Source of the DNA: Paroedura picta
Taxonomy: Eukaryota; Chordata; Lepidosauria; Squamata; Gekkonidae
Assembly (NCBI RefSeq): GCF_049243985.1
Contig: NC_135371.1
Span: forward strand, 1,265,501-1,329,500
Reading direction: 5' to 3'
Length of the DNA stretch: 64,000 nucleotides
The translations under genes were made by a program, and so were the position numbers. The notes under the pieces were generated by a model. The model searched no databases. It was not told where the DNA came from and saw only the letters and a program-made list of their open reading frames with translations. Below are positions 27,401 to 36,583 of the stretch, piece after piece. How positions within the stretch are numbered: position 1 is the first letter of the stretch; each line of letters starts with the position of its first letter.

Positions 27401-27842
27401 AAATGGGTTTTTTAAAATCCCCCCAGTATGCTCTGTTGGGTGGCTAAATGTGAAATTCTCCAGCTGCTGGCGTGTTTTGAAAGGGCAGGCTGGACTTCCT
27501 GATATACATCCTCAGTCTGTCCCCAGGGGCAAGACAGAGGCAGAACCAGGATGGTGAACGAGGGGAGGGTCCCCGGCTGTCTGGGAGGACGGGAATGTAG
27601 GCCACTGCAATCTCTTACGGGATCGCGAAGACATAGGGAGGCGTGAAAAAGCGAAGATGCGTGGTAGTGAAGGAAGCTCCAGTTGTCAAGAGAAGGCTGC
27701 TGAGGATGTGGTCTCCTGGGCTGTAATAATTCAAGTCACTTGTTTGATCTTGCTTCAGATTCAGGGGGCATTTGGCCTCCAGCTCTCCACCGGCTGCGCG
27801 GGGCAGGAGCAGAAGCAGCAGCAGCAGCAGCAGTGGCTCCAT
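15268..27842 (-). CDS. vomeronasal type-2 receptor gene (five exons seen)
   Basis: Minus-strand model: 27842-27619 (signal peptide), 25721-25430, 24314-23523, 22651-22439 (ligand-binding domain), 16178-15268 (7TM). Splice phases of the first four exons fit: exon 1 ends with two bases CC before GTAAGA, and exon 2 supplies the third base. Exons 3 and 4 are whole-codon exons (792 and 213 nt). The usual ~124-nt cysteine-rich exon between exon 4 and the 7TM exon was not recognised in the 6.3 kb interval. No stop interrupts any exon found. Either the exon is diverged beyond eye recognition, or it is lost and the gene is damaged, or the 7TM exon belongs to another tandem copy. Confidence 0.8.
16303..16644 (+). 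repeat. right member of the direct-repeat pair flanking the V2R last exon
   Basis: A collinear copy of 14535-14898 with scattered substitutions and short gaps. It lies 125 bp upstream of the 7TM exon in the gene's sense. Confidence 0.8.
17120..17228 (+). repeat. SINE 3' body fragment
   Basis: 'gggtgtctgttgtggggaga' to 'catataagaaccaactct' is the 3' half of the tRNA-derived SINE seen in full at 24640-24897. A similar piece lies at 23110-23180. Confidence 0.55.
17400..17590. repeat. fold-back dispersed repeat
   Basis: 'agagtccagtggcaccttta' near 17412 is answered in inverse by 'aagatgcccctggactct' near 17540, with 'caacaaagtttta' and 'aaaattttgttgg' also inverse. A half copy occurs at 23338-23435. 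Confidence 0.65.
18237..18528 (-). repeat. tRNA-derived SINE with target-site duplication
   Basis: It is the minus-strand copy of the element at 57701-57989: tRNA-like head (AAGAGCCTCTTGTGGCACAG, B-box-like GGGAGTTCGATCCC), body 'cagccttccatccttccg', tail of (GGTAAA)-like repeats. The same 14 bases, CTTATTCTTGGATA, flank both sides (18223-18236 and 18529-18542). Confidence 0.9.
18890..19012 (+). repeat. LINE 3'-tail-like fragment
   Basis: It ends in 'gggaagggcagtataaaaattcaataaataaa', the form of L2-like 3' tails (compare 46100-46150). The rest of 18543-19945 is AT-rich intron with no coding signal I can support. Confidence 0.4.
19950..20360 (-). repeat. CR1 LINE 3' fragment
   Basis: Plus-strand wording 'gaatcctagagggggaagg...ccatctagtccaa' is the reverse complement of the CR1 3' end. 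Further in, 'gtcaatatcctcctggatctgcggcacccagaactgg' matches the reverse complement of the C-terminal CR1 reverse transcriptase region. Confidence 0.6.
20775..20975 (+). repeat. tRNA-derived SINE, second type
   Basis: The head 'agctgtggctcactggcagagcgtctg' (A box) and 'tcaggttcagccctgg' (B box) is followed by 'aaaccccggagaaccac' and the end 'gattcagtagaaggcagctcc'. Confidence 0.65.
21780..22290. repeat. GC-rich dispersed repeat
   Basis: It begins 'actgagggccaatcatgggtcttccccacc' and contains repeated 'ggccagccagctg' blocks. A related copy is at 52005-52410, in the intron just 5' of the gene E finger exon. No coding potential is supported; the antisense ORFs are compositional. Confidence 0.6.
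22439..22651 (-). CDS. V2R exon 4: end of ligand-binding domain
   Basis: Minus-strand acceptor TTGCCGTTCCAG, exon [20 protein letters not shown] to [10 protein letters not shown], donor CAG|GTGAGC. 213 nt, whole codons, no stop. The L.PFLRS and F.NSSG wording and the length are typical for this V2R exon. The next exon in the gene should encode the cysteine-rich domain. Confidence 0.9.
23523..24314 (-). CDS. V2R exon 3: ligand-binding domain core
   Basis: Acceptor TCTCTTAACAG, exon beginning [13 protein letters not shown], donor TGGCAG|GTACCG. 792 nt, 264 codons, all open. Family wording: [68 protein letters not shown] and the end MQAWQ. This Venus-flytrap lobe is extracellular and binds ligand. 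On the sense strand a (CTAA)n array lies just upstream. Confidence 0.95.
24351..24439 (+). repeat. (GTTA)n microsatellite, about 22 units
   Basis: Uninterrupted tandem GTTA. On the V2R sense (minus) strand it reads (CTAA)n and lies 37 to 125 nt upstream of exon 3, inside the usual branch-point window. Confidence 0.98.
24640..24897 (-). repeat. full-length tRNA-derived SINE
   Basis: Minus strand: GCCCGTTTGGCGTAGTGG (A box), GCCAGGTTCGATTCTGC (B box), 'gatgaccttgggctctcc', and a tail 'ctataagaaccaact'. It lies in V2R intron 2 and is the best preserved copy of this type here. Confidence 0.85.
25430..25721 (-). CDS. V2R exon 2: ligand-binding domain, first part
   Basis: Acceptor TTTTGTTGCAG, exon [19 protein letters not shown] to [10 protein letters not shown], donor CAG|GTATAA. 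292 nt: one base completing the exon 1 codon plus 97 codons. The [17 protein letters not shown] and YKIPQ wording is diagnostic of V2R exon 2. Confidence 0.95.
26245..26375 (+). repeat. CR1 LINE 3' end
   Basis: 'gcagctagacagatacttct' through 'tgcatggccccttccaactct' to 'gattcta' is the CR1 3' terminus, in V2R intron 1. Confidence 0.75.
26385..26625 (-). repeat. tRNA-derived SINE
   Basis: Same type as 24640-24897 (tail 'ttggtttttataccctgc' at left, 'aaggtcaccaagctgactgc' at right), truncated in the tRNA head. The remaining intron 1 sequence (26626-27618) shows nothing I can identify. Confidence 0.7.
27619..27842 (-). CDS. V2R exon 1: start codon and signal peptide
   Basis: ATG at 27842; [20 protein letters not shown] is a strong signal peptide, followed by [19 protein letters not shown] and [10 protein letters not shown]. 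The donor is ATCCC|GTAAGA, giving 224 nt and leaving two bases that exon 2 completes. The wording YYxPGDxIL is typical of V2R exon 1. The poly-Leu is encoded by a CTG/CAG-type run (27805-27838), so its length may vary. Confidence 0.88.
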
Positions 27843-28394
27843 GCTGGCCGGGCTCCCTACTCTCTACCCCTCGTGGCGGCGAGGAGGGGCAGATGCCGCT
27901 AAGGGTCAGGAGTCAGAAGCATCTCCTGCAAGGAGGAGGCTACACTAAGGTGACCGATGCGGCCACCGCAGCACATCTTAAGGGGACGGCGTTGAGCCGC
28001 ACACTGGCCTAGTGACCCCCCCTCCTCCCCAAAGAGCCGCCATGGCCCTTAGGAAGTGTTTATACTCTCGTTTTTCAGGCACGGTTGCAAGGATTGCGTC
28101 ATGGTTGTCCTTGAGCCCGATGTTTATGTTATTGCTTTCGAAGGCGATCTTTGGGAAACTCCCCTGGGTTTTAGCCAAAAGAAGAGTTAAATGAGCACCT
28201 CAATTTTCATAATTGTACATTGGAGGAGAGAGAATCAGCCGGGTGGCAGATCCTGGGCTCTCCAGAGGTTCTGTGGAGGGAGGCACAGCTGGAGAAAACA
28301 GGACTGCAACAATTCATCAGAGCAACTCAATGACCCGACGTGGACGCCTGAGGAAAGCAGAATAAACTTTGGCCTGAGTTTTCCTGAACTTAGT

Positions 28395-28545
28395 GTTCAT
28401 CTGGGGGGGGGGGGCACAGTGGGAGGGCTTCTGGCGTTCTGATCCCGCTGGTGGACATCCTGGTGGCACCTGGGGGTTGGCCACCGAGTGTCGGGCTGGA
28501 TGGGCGCTTGGCCTGCTCCAAAATGGCTTCTCTTATGTTCCTAAG
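28395..28545 (+). repeat. dispersed repeat copy (same family as 860-1092)
   Basis: 'cacagtgggagggcttctgg...gtggacatcctggtggcacc...aaaatggcttctcttatgttcct' parallels 940-1090. Confidence 0.55.
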
Positions 28546-28689
28546 TTGGGCTGTGAAGCTTTGTCTTCTTAGTGCTGGGGGGGGGGGGCAAGAACAGGAA
28601 GATTTCTGGAGCCCAGGCCACACTGGTGGATCTCCCGATGGCCCGAGGGTATGTCATTTGTCATCCCCCAATATCCCAGTGCTATTTTA

Positions 28690-29560
28690 AGGTAATATCC
28701 CTATCTTGCCCAACTGGTCTGTAATTTCTAGCTGGGATGTCTCCAGTAGGCTGATGACACCCAGCTATTTCTGTTGATGGATGGCCACCGGTCAACACCC
28801 CCCGGCCAAAATGTCTGGAGGCTGTGGTGGACCAGGTCAAGTGGGGTTGGCTGAAATTAAATCCAGCAAAGACAGAGGATATTTGGCTAACCAGGCTTTC
28901 TCAACAGGGTTTCATGCCAATGAGGGGGTGGGAAGGGGAGGGGCCCTGGGCGGACATGTACACTGGATTGTGCCATTTCTGAGGTTTCTTGAAGCCTGAA
29001 GAACGTTTCAGGGTTTTCTCAGTGGTGAAAAAGCTGAGAAAGACTGGGCTGGACTGGCACACCAGAGGTTGTGGCACACCACAAATCCCAGCACTGGATG
29101 GGGTAAGCCTAACATCTATGGCCACCCTCAGGAGTCTGGGTAAGATTCTGGATGTCTCCCTACCTGGGCCAAGGTCACAAAGGGCTTTCTGCCATCTCTG
29201 TTAGGTGCAGCAACTTGCACCGTATCTATCGGCATCTGACCTAGCCACCCTAATCCATGCAACAGTCAGCTCCAGACTAGACTTCTGTAACTCGCTGTAT
29301 GCAGGGCTGGCCTTGAAGATGATCTGGAAGCTCCAGCTGGTCCGGAACACAAGGGCACACATTAACGGGCCTCAGTGGAGAGCCCAGATGACACCAAAGC
29401 TCTCCCAGCCGCACTGGCCAGATCAGAGGCCCAATCAGGGCCCAGTTTTTGGTGCTAACCTCCAAAGCCCTTAACTGCCTGGGAGTCCTCTATTTACAGG
29501 ACTGTCTCTTCCCCCCTAAAGAGCATCAAGATCCAGCGGCCAGCACTAGCTCCTCTCCCC
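28690..29560 (+). mobile_element. L2-type LINE reverse-transcriptase fragment, interrupted
   Basis: Left part: a 'gctgatgacacccagcta' stretch translates as ADDTQL, the RT active-site YADDTQL region. Right part: LSASDLATLIHATVSSRLDF and NSLYAGLALKMIWKLQLVRN, the L2/CR1-like C-terminal region. A 155-bp MITE splits it at 28892-29046. The LINE is dead: no long frame and many changes. Confidence 0.8.
28892..29046. mobile_element. hAT-like MITE inside the L2 fragment
   Basis: Ends CAGGCTTTCTCAAC and GCTGAGAAAGACTG are inverted copies with CAG/CTG termini. 'aagcctgaagaacgtttcag' is shared with 12455-12815 and 43950-44062. Confidence 0.7.
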
Positions 29561-30114
29561 AAAAGAAATAAGACTGGCCTTGACTAGAGCCAGATACCCA
29601 GATGACTTGTGCACTGGGGCATGTTTCTCCTGCACTGAGCATCCACATGGACACTCAAGGTCGATCCTTGCATTCCTCAACCACTCCCCCCCCGGGGTGC
29701 ATCTGGGGACCAGCCCTCCCCTGATATGGTCTTCAGAAGATCATGTTGGCCTTCTTCCAAGCATTTCTTCTACGTGGCCTGTCATGCACTTCAGAGCATA
29801 CTTGTGTTATTTTGTCAGCAGTTTAGTACCCCAAGAAACTTGCGGAAGGACTCTCAGCCTGAGGGGGGGGGAAGCTGCACAGCAGATAACTCAGTGGGGA
29901 GGTGGGCACAGAGTATTCCCCAGCCCAGTGGGAGGGGCCAAGTTGGCCTAGAGCTGAGCTGGATTTAGCAGATTCTAGCAGGACTGTAGCCCTGTTGCTG
30001 CTGCTGGTGGAACTGGAGATGAAGGAAGAATGAAGTTGTGGCTCAGTTCGAGTCCTCGTTTGGGATGTTAATGTCCCATAATTTCCCCCCATTCTTGCCC
30101 AAAGTTCTCAAGGC

Positions 30115-30205
30115 AACAGAGCTAAGCCAGGTAGGCTATGGCCAGGGCTTGGGTGGGAGACAACCAAGGAAGTCGGCAAACGGAAACGGCAAACCATCCA
30201 CGATG
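30115..30205 (+). repeat. 5S-rRNA-like SINE fragment
   Basis: 'agggcttgggtgggagacaa' followed by 'ccaaggaagtc' and 'acggcaaaccatc' resembles the 3' half of 5S rRNA (TACTTGGATGGGAGACC) plus the SINE body 'aatggcaaacca'. Compare 59575-59655. Confidence 0.5.
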
Positions 30206-30717
30206 CTCGGCTGCTGCCTTGAGCACCCCGTGTTTGGGGCCGCCATGAGCCAGCCGCAATTCAGTGGCACACACTTCTTTATAATTGCTACAGCAAGGAG
30301 GTTCTGGCTTTGTGGGACCTTCTTTCATTCTAGTCCTGGACGCTCCTCTCATGTACAATGGGGGCAACACAGGCTTTGGGAAGTCTTCAGCAAAGAGGCT
30401 TCTGAACTCTTGTATCAGCCATGACAGCTTAGCTGAGTTCACCTGTTTGTGGTCAGAACCCTTCTCCTGTAGAGGGCAGGTAATAGCTTAAAGTTGTGAT
30501 GCTCCCCTGTCGCACCCCTTGAGGATGGGGTGGCTGAGCCATCCCTTTGTAGGGTTTGGGTGGGGCCCCCGGGCTGGTTGCCTTCGTATGGGAGGAGGGG
30601 GTCCTCCTCTGAGCTCTCCTCCTCCTGGTTGCTGCACTCTGTGGACTCTGTCTGGGTGGCTGGGGGGGGGGGGGATGGCTCAAAGCTAGCCCAAGTCGCC
30701 CTCCTGATGAACTCAGA

Positions 30718-30985
30718 GAATCATAGAGTTGGAAGGGACTTCCAGGGTCATCTAGTCCAACCTCCGGCAGAACGCAGGAAACGGCCACAAGAGCCAAGCA
30801 CCAACAAAATCCTTTCTATCCACCCACTTACAATCTTCACAGAATCAGCCTCTCTGTCAGGTGGCTCTCCAGCCTCTGCAAAGCAGAACCCACCACCTCC
30901 CAAGGAAGCCTGTTCCACTGAGGAACTGCTCTAACAGTCAGGAACTTCTTCCGGATGTTTAGTCAAATTTTTGGTTGAATTAATT
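30718..30985 (-). repeat. CR1 LINE 3' fragment
   Basis: 'agaatcatagagttggaagg' with 'catctagtccaacc' marks the 3' end read on the minus strand. 'gcctgttccactgaggaact' and 'gtcaggaacttcttccgg' are internal CR1 3' wording. Confidence 0.85.
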
Positions 30986-31022
30986 TCATCCCATTGGTTC
31001 TGGTTACTCCTCCTGGCTGCTG

Positions 31023-31024
<2 letters not shown>

Positions 31025-31063
<39 letters not shown>

Positions 31064-31104
31064 GTTTCCCTATCTTGTTTTCTCTCTCTCTCTCTCTCTC
31101 TCCT
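31025..31104 (+). repeat. (CT)n microsatellite, two blocks
   Basis: Two CT runs (about 31028-31060 and 31081-31104) separated by 'actggtttccctatcttgtt'. The long ORFs crossing it are compositional. Confidence 0.95.
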
Positions 31105-31236
31105 CCGCATTCTCCCCCACCCCCTTGTTCTGTCCCTCTCCCTTTTATTTCCCCTCCCCCCTCCTTCTCCTTGGATGCCCTTCCCCTCCCCTGTGGCTGG
31201 CTGCTCCGGCTGTCCATCTCCCTTTCATGACCCCCT

Positions 31237-31608
31237 TTGGCCCTGCCCACCTGTCCTTCCCAGGTCCCTCTTAAACATGGGTGGGCTCTCCCCCCTGCCC
31301 AGGTGTCAGATCTGCCCCAGCAGGCTGCAGCCGACCATCGCCCCCTCCACCTGACTCACCAGGAGCCCTTGCCGGAGCCCCGGGCTGCCAGGCTGCTGGC
31401 TGCTCTCTCCTTCTACGCCATGCACAGGGTGCTCCAGTGGTGCAAGCAGAGTTTGCAGAGGGACCTCACTGGAGAGCTGAGGCAGACCTTCAGAGGGGTA
31501 GCTGGAGCTCTCCTGGCTATGCTCCGGAGCAGCGGGAGTGGGCTGGTGGCAGGGAGGGAGTCCAGGAGGGGCCCCCTGGGAGCTGTGGCTGGACACGTGG
31601 CTGCTTAA
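31237..31608 (+). other. unrecognised 123-codon ORF
   Basis: An ATG-initiated frame contains LLAALSFYAMHRVLQWCKQS and LTGELRQTFRGVAGALLAML. I recognise no domain, and splice or promoter context is not visible. It sits between two CR1 fragments and may be part of an old repeat or chance. Confidence 0.2.
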
Positions 31609-31867
31609 GGAGGCAGAAATACCCCTCTGTACATCATCCCAACATCCTAAGTACCGGACACTGCTTGAACCAACATGGCCCAAGATTTTCCCTGATGAGA
31701 ACTGAAAACACACACAGATTCTGGCAGAATCCTGAAAGATTTTTAAAAACGAAAACCCAGGTCTCCAGGAGGCAGCCCTCAAGCCTCCAGGGGTTTAAGT
31801 GGCCGCACCTCTCTGTCCCTGAGCAACCTCCAAATTGGTCTGCTTGCAGCAATGTTCTGGTGCCCCT

Positions 31868-32462
31868 GGAATCACAGAATCATAGAATCATAGAGTTGGA
31901 AGGGGCCTTACAGGCCATCTAGTCCAACCCCCTGCTCAACGCAGGATCAGCCCTAAGCATCCTAAAGCATCCAAGAAAAGTGTGTATCCAACCTTTGCTT
32001 GAAGACTGCCAGTGAGGGGGAGCTCACCACCTCCTTAGGCAGCCTATTCCACTGTTGAACTACTCTGACTGTGAAAATCTTTTCCTGATATCTAGCCTAT
32101 ATCGTTGTACTTGAAGTTTAAACCCATTACTGCGTGTCCTCTCCTCTGCAGGCAACAGAAACAGCATCCTGCCCTCCTCCACGTGACAACCTTTCAAATA
32201 CTTAAAGAGGGCTATCATGTCCCCTCTCAACCTCCTTTTCTGCAGGCTGAACATTCCCAAGTCCTTCAACCTATCTTCATAGGGCTTGGTCCCTTGGCCC
32301 CAAATCATCCTCGTCGCTCTCCTCTGTACCCTTTCAATTTTATCTACGTCCTTCTTGAAGTGAGGCCTCCAGAACTGCACACAGTACTCCAGGTGTGGAA
32401 ATAACAACACACTGGTGAAGCTGACCAGCTTCAGAATTGATGCAAAAGCTGGGTCCCTCAAA
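31868..32462 (-). mobile_element. CR1 LINE, C-terminal RT region and 3' end
   Basis: Minus strand: LEYCVQFWRPHFKKDVDKIE, RVQRRATRMIWGQGTKPYED, GMFSLQKRRLRGDMIALFKY and the end DIRKRFSQSE followed by the CR1 3' terminus at 31868-31925. The 133 codons are open, so this is a fairly young, 5'-truncated copy. Confidence 0.92.
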
Positions 32463-33077
32463 AGTGATCAGTGCTAGAGCCGATGCCTTGCACTCCTTAG
32501 CCAGACCCCCCTGATTCAGACGGAGAGTGTCATATAGCTACAACAGGACTGCCACCACACTGAGGTATCAGGTTAAACTTTATAACATCAAAAACACGGA
32601 AACACGGAACTCTTCAATAAAACCTATTTTAGCACATTAACAGCTGCCCGGATAATTCATATTCAATCAACAAATTCATCCTTGAAAATGCAGTATATAT
32701 GCTGATGCTATGCAAAGCAATTCTTAAAAAGCCCTGAACTGGAGAGGCCAAACTCAGTTGAGTCGCTTTCATTGACATATACAGAAAGGTATTAGTTTAA
32801 AAACCACAGGAACAAAGAGAATGTTTCTTTTAAATGTGGGCACAAGACAGCTTCTTTAAATGCTGCTGGGACTACACCCTCTTGCAAGAAGGCATTTACA
32901 ACATTAATTGCTACTCAGTTCTTTTGCTAGGGTTTCTCCCTAAAAGTATTCTAAAAAGGGAAGCAAGGTTCCAACTCTCAAAGTGACTATCACAAACTAC
33001 TGAATTCTAAGATGGGGAGTAAGTTTTGCCATCTGACTGAAGCTCTTTCAGCATGCTGAGCATCTGTATGGTTTTTC
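32463..33077. other. 3' flank of gene C, no gene seen
   Basis: AT-rich sequence. 33005-33077, read on the minus strand, continues the finger pattern past the gene C stop (EKPYRCSAC, then KSFSQMAKLTPHLRI), a dead eleventh finger. Nothing else is identified. Confidence 0.6.
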
Positions 33078-34153
33078 CTATGTGTGAATTCTTTGATGGG
33101 AAGTAAGATGTGAGCCCTTCCTGAAACTCTTTGCACACACTAAGCATTTATATGGTTTCTCCCCAGTGTGGATTCTCTGATGGGAAGTAAGATGTGCATT
33201 CTGACGGAAGCTCTTTCCACACTCTGAGCACTGATAAGGTTTCACCCCAGTGTGGATTCTGTGGTGGGAAGTCAGGTGTGCATACTGACGAAAGCTCTTT
33301 CCACACTCTAAGCATATATATGGCTTCTGCCCTGTATGGATTCTCTGGTGGGATATGAGGCTTGAACGATCACTAAACCTCCTTGAACATTCTGAGCATT
33401 CGTATGGTTTGTCCCCTGTATGGATTCTTTGATGTGAAGTGAGACTTGAGTTCTGAATGAAACACTTCCCACAATCTGAGCATCTATACTGTTTCTCCCC
33501 TGTGTGAATTCTGCCATGGTAAATAAGGCCTGAGCGCTGACTGAAGCTCTTTCTACACTTTGAACATTTATATGGTTTCTCTCCAGAGTGGACTCTTTGG
33601 TGGGAAGTAAGGCATGACCTCCTACTGAAGCTCCTCCCACACACAGAGCATTCGTAGGGTTTCTCCCCAGTGTGGATTCGTTGATGGCAAGTAAGGCTTG
33701 TTCTATGCATGAAGCTCCTCCCACACACAGAGCATTCGTAGGGTTTCTCCCCGGTGTGGATTCGTTGATGGCAAGTAAGGCTTGTTCTATACACGAAGCT
33801 CCTTCCGCACACAGAGTATTTATAGTGTTTCTCCCCAGTGTGGATTTGTTGATGGGAAGTAAGACGGGTGCTTTGAGTGAAGCTCTTCCCACAGTGTGAG
33901 CATTTGTAGCGTTTGTCCCCTGTGAGGATTCTGTGATGGGTAGAAAGGCTCTCACTGAAGCTCTTTCCAAGCTCTGAGAGTTTGAGCATATTTGACCTTT
34001 TAAAAAATCTTTGACGAGCAGCACGGTTTGAGACTCTGGCCAATTGTGGAACTTTGTTCTCTTCATTTTCTCTGTGGTTTTCTTTCTGAATTGGCACTCT
34101 GGTTTCCTTTGTCTTTGCCTGATGTTTCCTCCTTCCCTGTCTTTCCTTCTCAG
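33078..34153 (-). CDS. Gene C zinc-finger exon, 10 fingers
   Basis: Acceptor TCTCTTTATTCCAG on the minus strand, phase 1. A basic spacer ([19 protein letters not shown]...), one dead finger ([21 protein letters not shown]), then ten fingers from [10 protein letters not shown] to [10 protein letters not shown], ending HQRIHT and stop. Finger 2 reads YKYSVCG, so its first zinc-binding Cys is Tyr. Fingers 2 and 3 are near duplicates (VYRTSLTCH and MHRTSLTCH). A dead finger continues after the stop. Confidence 0.9.
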
Positions 34154-36560
34154 CTGGAATAAAGAGAAAAGCCAAACAAAGGTGAAATTCTTTGTCAGTA
34201 AACAGATTTGTTTTTTGAGCTTGCAGCTTCACAGCTGAGCCCACTCTGAGTCATGGATTGGAACCAGCATACCTGAAGGGCTGCCCACTCCTGTATGAAC
34301 CCACCTGACTGCTAACATCCTCTTAGGAAGGCCTGATTTGGGTGTCTCCATTTTGTGAGTCAGAGAAGTGGCAAAACTATGAAGCCCAAAGTCTGGAACT
34401 CTCTCCCCAGGAATATTTGTCAGGCACCTTCTGCCACTGTCTACCTCCAGAAGGTGAAGACTTTTTCTGTTTTATGCCAACACATAAATAAAAAAGGCTT
34501 AACTTGCTGTGGCTTAACTTAGTGGACTGGGCAGAAAGGCAAGGTATAGATTTTGCCACTGTCTCCAAATCCCTGTTCCTTGTTGAAAACAATCCAGTGC
34601 CAGCAACTGCTAGAATTCACAGCAGCACTTTAATTGTGGATCATAATTATGGGGAGGAAATTGAGGAGGGGAGGAGATGGTCCAGGGAGGGGAAGAGGTG
34701 GAAATATTTATACAGCTGCTTATTGCCTAGCTGAAATGTAGGAGCTAAATCTTACCTTTAGATTGCCATCCCTTTCTCACACTACTACCTCCTTGTTCAT
34801 AAGAACATGAGAAGAGCCCTGCTGGGTCAGCCCAGGGGTCCATCCAGTCCAGCCTCCTGTCTCACCCTGTGGCCAACCAGTTCTTCTGGAGGGCCAGCCA
34901 CAGGGCACAGGGCTTCTGTCCCAATGGGAAAACAAAACCACCAAAATAATGGTGGAAAATCAACGGTGATCACAAACGTGAAGCCTAAAAACTGCCAGAG
35001 AAGAACCCTCTATCCTTTCTAATCAATATACAGTCATGGTTTTATAGAGGAACACATCCGATTAATTTACGAACTGTCCTGAATTGTGACTTTAAATTTG
35101 GGGTTTAAAAAAAATGTATGCTATGTGTTTTATTTTTGTGCATTTAATTTACATGGTTAGCTACATTGGGATCCATAAAAAGAAGAAGAGTTGTTTTTTA
35201 TACCCTGCTTTTCACTACCAAAAAGAGTCTTAGTGGCTTATAATGGCTTTCCATTCCTCTCCCTACAACAGGTATCCTGTGCGATAGGTGGGGCTGAGAG
35301 AGACCTGTCAGGACTTCTCTGTGAGAACATCTCTAACAGGACGGTGACTAGCACAAGGTCACCCAACTAGCTGCATGTGGAAGAGTGTGGAATCACACCG
35401 GCTCACCAGATTAGAACATGCTGCTCTTAATCACTACCCCAAGCTGGCTACCCCAAGGCAACTAATAAATATTTTAAATAAATAAGGTGCATCACAAAAT
35501 GTGAGCACTTTCACACAGAGCGGGATAAATCTGGGGCCAGTTTTCCCAAAGCCCTGCTCCTGGTTGAAAACAATCCAGTATTCGAATATTCAAAGCAGTG
35601 CTTTATTTGTGGATCATAATTCTGGGAAGGAAATCAGGGAGGGATGATGGGGAAGGAAATGTCCCGTGAGAGAATTTCCAAAATAAATGAAATACATTTT
35701 TAACATGTATTTCTGCTGAGTCCAGTCCTTCTCAGATTTTTCACCTCCTACTCAATCCTTTTAACAGAAGCTGCCCAGGACTGAACTTGGAACTTTCTGC
35801 ATGCCAAGTGGATTCTCTTACCAGTGAGCCATGAAGCTGACATGTAAAAGACATATGAAAAAAAAATCATTGATTCCTTTTATTTGGGACATTTTGAAAC
35901 TGTAACTGAAGAAGCTTCCAGAGGAAAGAAAAAAGCACCCTGAAGATTCCAGGCTTCCTTCCGAGAGAGAGGCCAAGGAGAAAATGAGCCAGTTATTCCT
36001 TACCTGGTGAGGCAGCACCTCCACCCCTCTCTTGTGGCCCCCCCCTGAAGAGTGACCTCTGCTTGGGGTCTGATGGAGCCTTCTCTGCCTCGAGGAACGC
36101 CCCTTCTGGTGGGTCCTGAAAGAGCACGCAAACAGTAGGGACAGGAATTGGTAAAGGATTAAGGCAGCCTATGATTCTCTGAAGAAATTGGGGTCGTGGA
36201 GAGTTCTTTTCCCTATTCTGCTCAACTCAGGATGAAGCCCCTCACCTGATCTGCTTGTTTCTTGGCCTCTGCCTGGTTCAGAAGGAAGCCTTCGGCCAGG
36301 GCCACCGCCTTGGAACTGGTCTCCGGCTGGCATTCCCGGACCCAGCTCTCCATCTCCGGGGGCAGGACGGCCAGGAACTGCTCCAGGATCACCAGGTCCA
36401 GCATGTACTTCTTGCTGTGCCTCTCTGGCTTCAGCCACTGGTGGCAAAGTAGGCGGAGTTGGCTGCACACCTCCCGGGGCCCGTTTCCTTCCTGATAGCG
36501 CAAGTGCCTGAAGTGCTGGCATGCTGCATCTGAGCCAGATGTGTCCTTGCTCTTGATCAT
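33078..36560 (-). CDS. Gene C: SCAN-C2H2 zinc-finger gene (3 coding exons seen)
   Basis: Minus-strand model: 36560-36246 (SCAN), 36115-36004 (linker), 34153-33078 (fingers), 501 codons including the stop. Phases chain (0, then 1) and all borders are AG/GT. No KRAB exon was seen between linker and fingers. Expected product: a nuclear SCAN-dimerising DNA-binding protein without a KRAB repression module. The start ATG at 36560 ([12 protein letters not shown]) is internal to the exon that opens at 36583. In gene F the matching exon holds about 40 more residues upstream, so gene C may lack its original 5' coding part or use a further exon that I did not find. Expression status unknown. Confidence 0.72.
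34556..34690 (+). repeat. dispersed repeat pair member
   Basis: 'gttgaaaacaatccagt' ... 'attgtggatcataatta' ... 'aggaaattgagg' recurs at 35565-35645 with similar spacing, in the same intron of gene C. Family unknown. Confidence 0.5.
34798..34915 (-). repeat. dispersed repeat copy
   Basis: 'cataagaacatgagaagagc' 'ctgggtcagcccaggggtcc' 'ccagcctcctgtctcac': same family as 13901-14115. Confidence 0.55.
35185..35450 (-). repeat. tRNA-derived SINE
   Basis: 'gttttttataccctgctttt' at left; 'acaaggtcacccaactagctg' and a degraded tRNA head at right. Same type as 24640-24897, in the gene C intron. Confidence 0.7.
36004..36115 (-). CDS. Gene C linker exon after SCAN
   Basis: Acceptor TGCTCTTTCAG, exon [20 protein letters not shown] to GGGAASPG, donor CCAG|GTAAGG; 112 nt, phase 0 to 1. 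Length, phase and the EAEKAPSDP wording fit the post-SCAN linker of reptile SCAN-ZNF genes. Confidence 0.8.
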
Positions 36561-36583
36561 TTGGGCAGGTCTTTCCCAGAATC
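36246..36583 (-). CDS. Gene C SCAN exon
   Basis: Acceptor CCTTCACAG at 36584 and upward; [20 protein letters not shown], then the SCAN box [20 protein letters not shown] to [18 protein letters not shown]; donor CAG|GTGAGG. The box is full length. In gene F the same words (FWGRAGPET) lie in the middle of a longer exon. Confidence 0.9.

Noticed and set aside
30963-31354. Ser/Leu and Arg/Glu repeat ORFs
   Set aside because: Translations of the (CT)n microsatellite in both strands.
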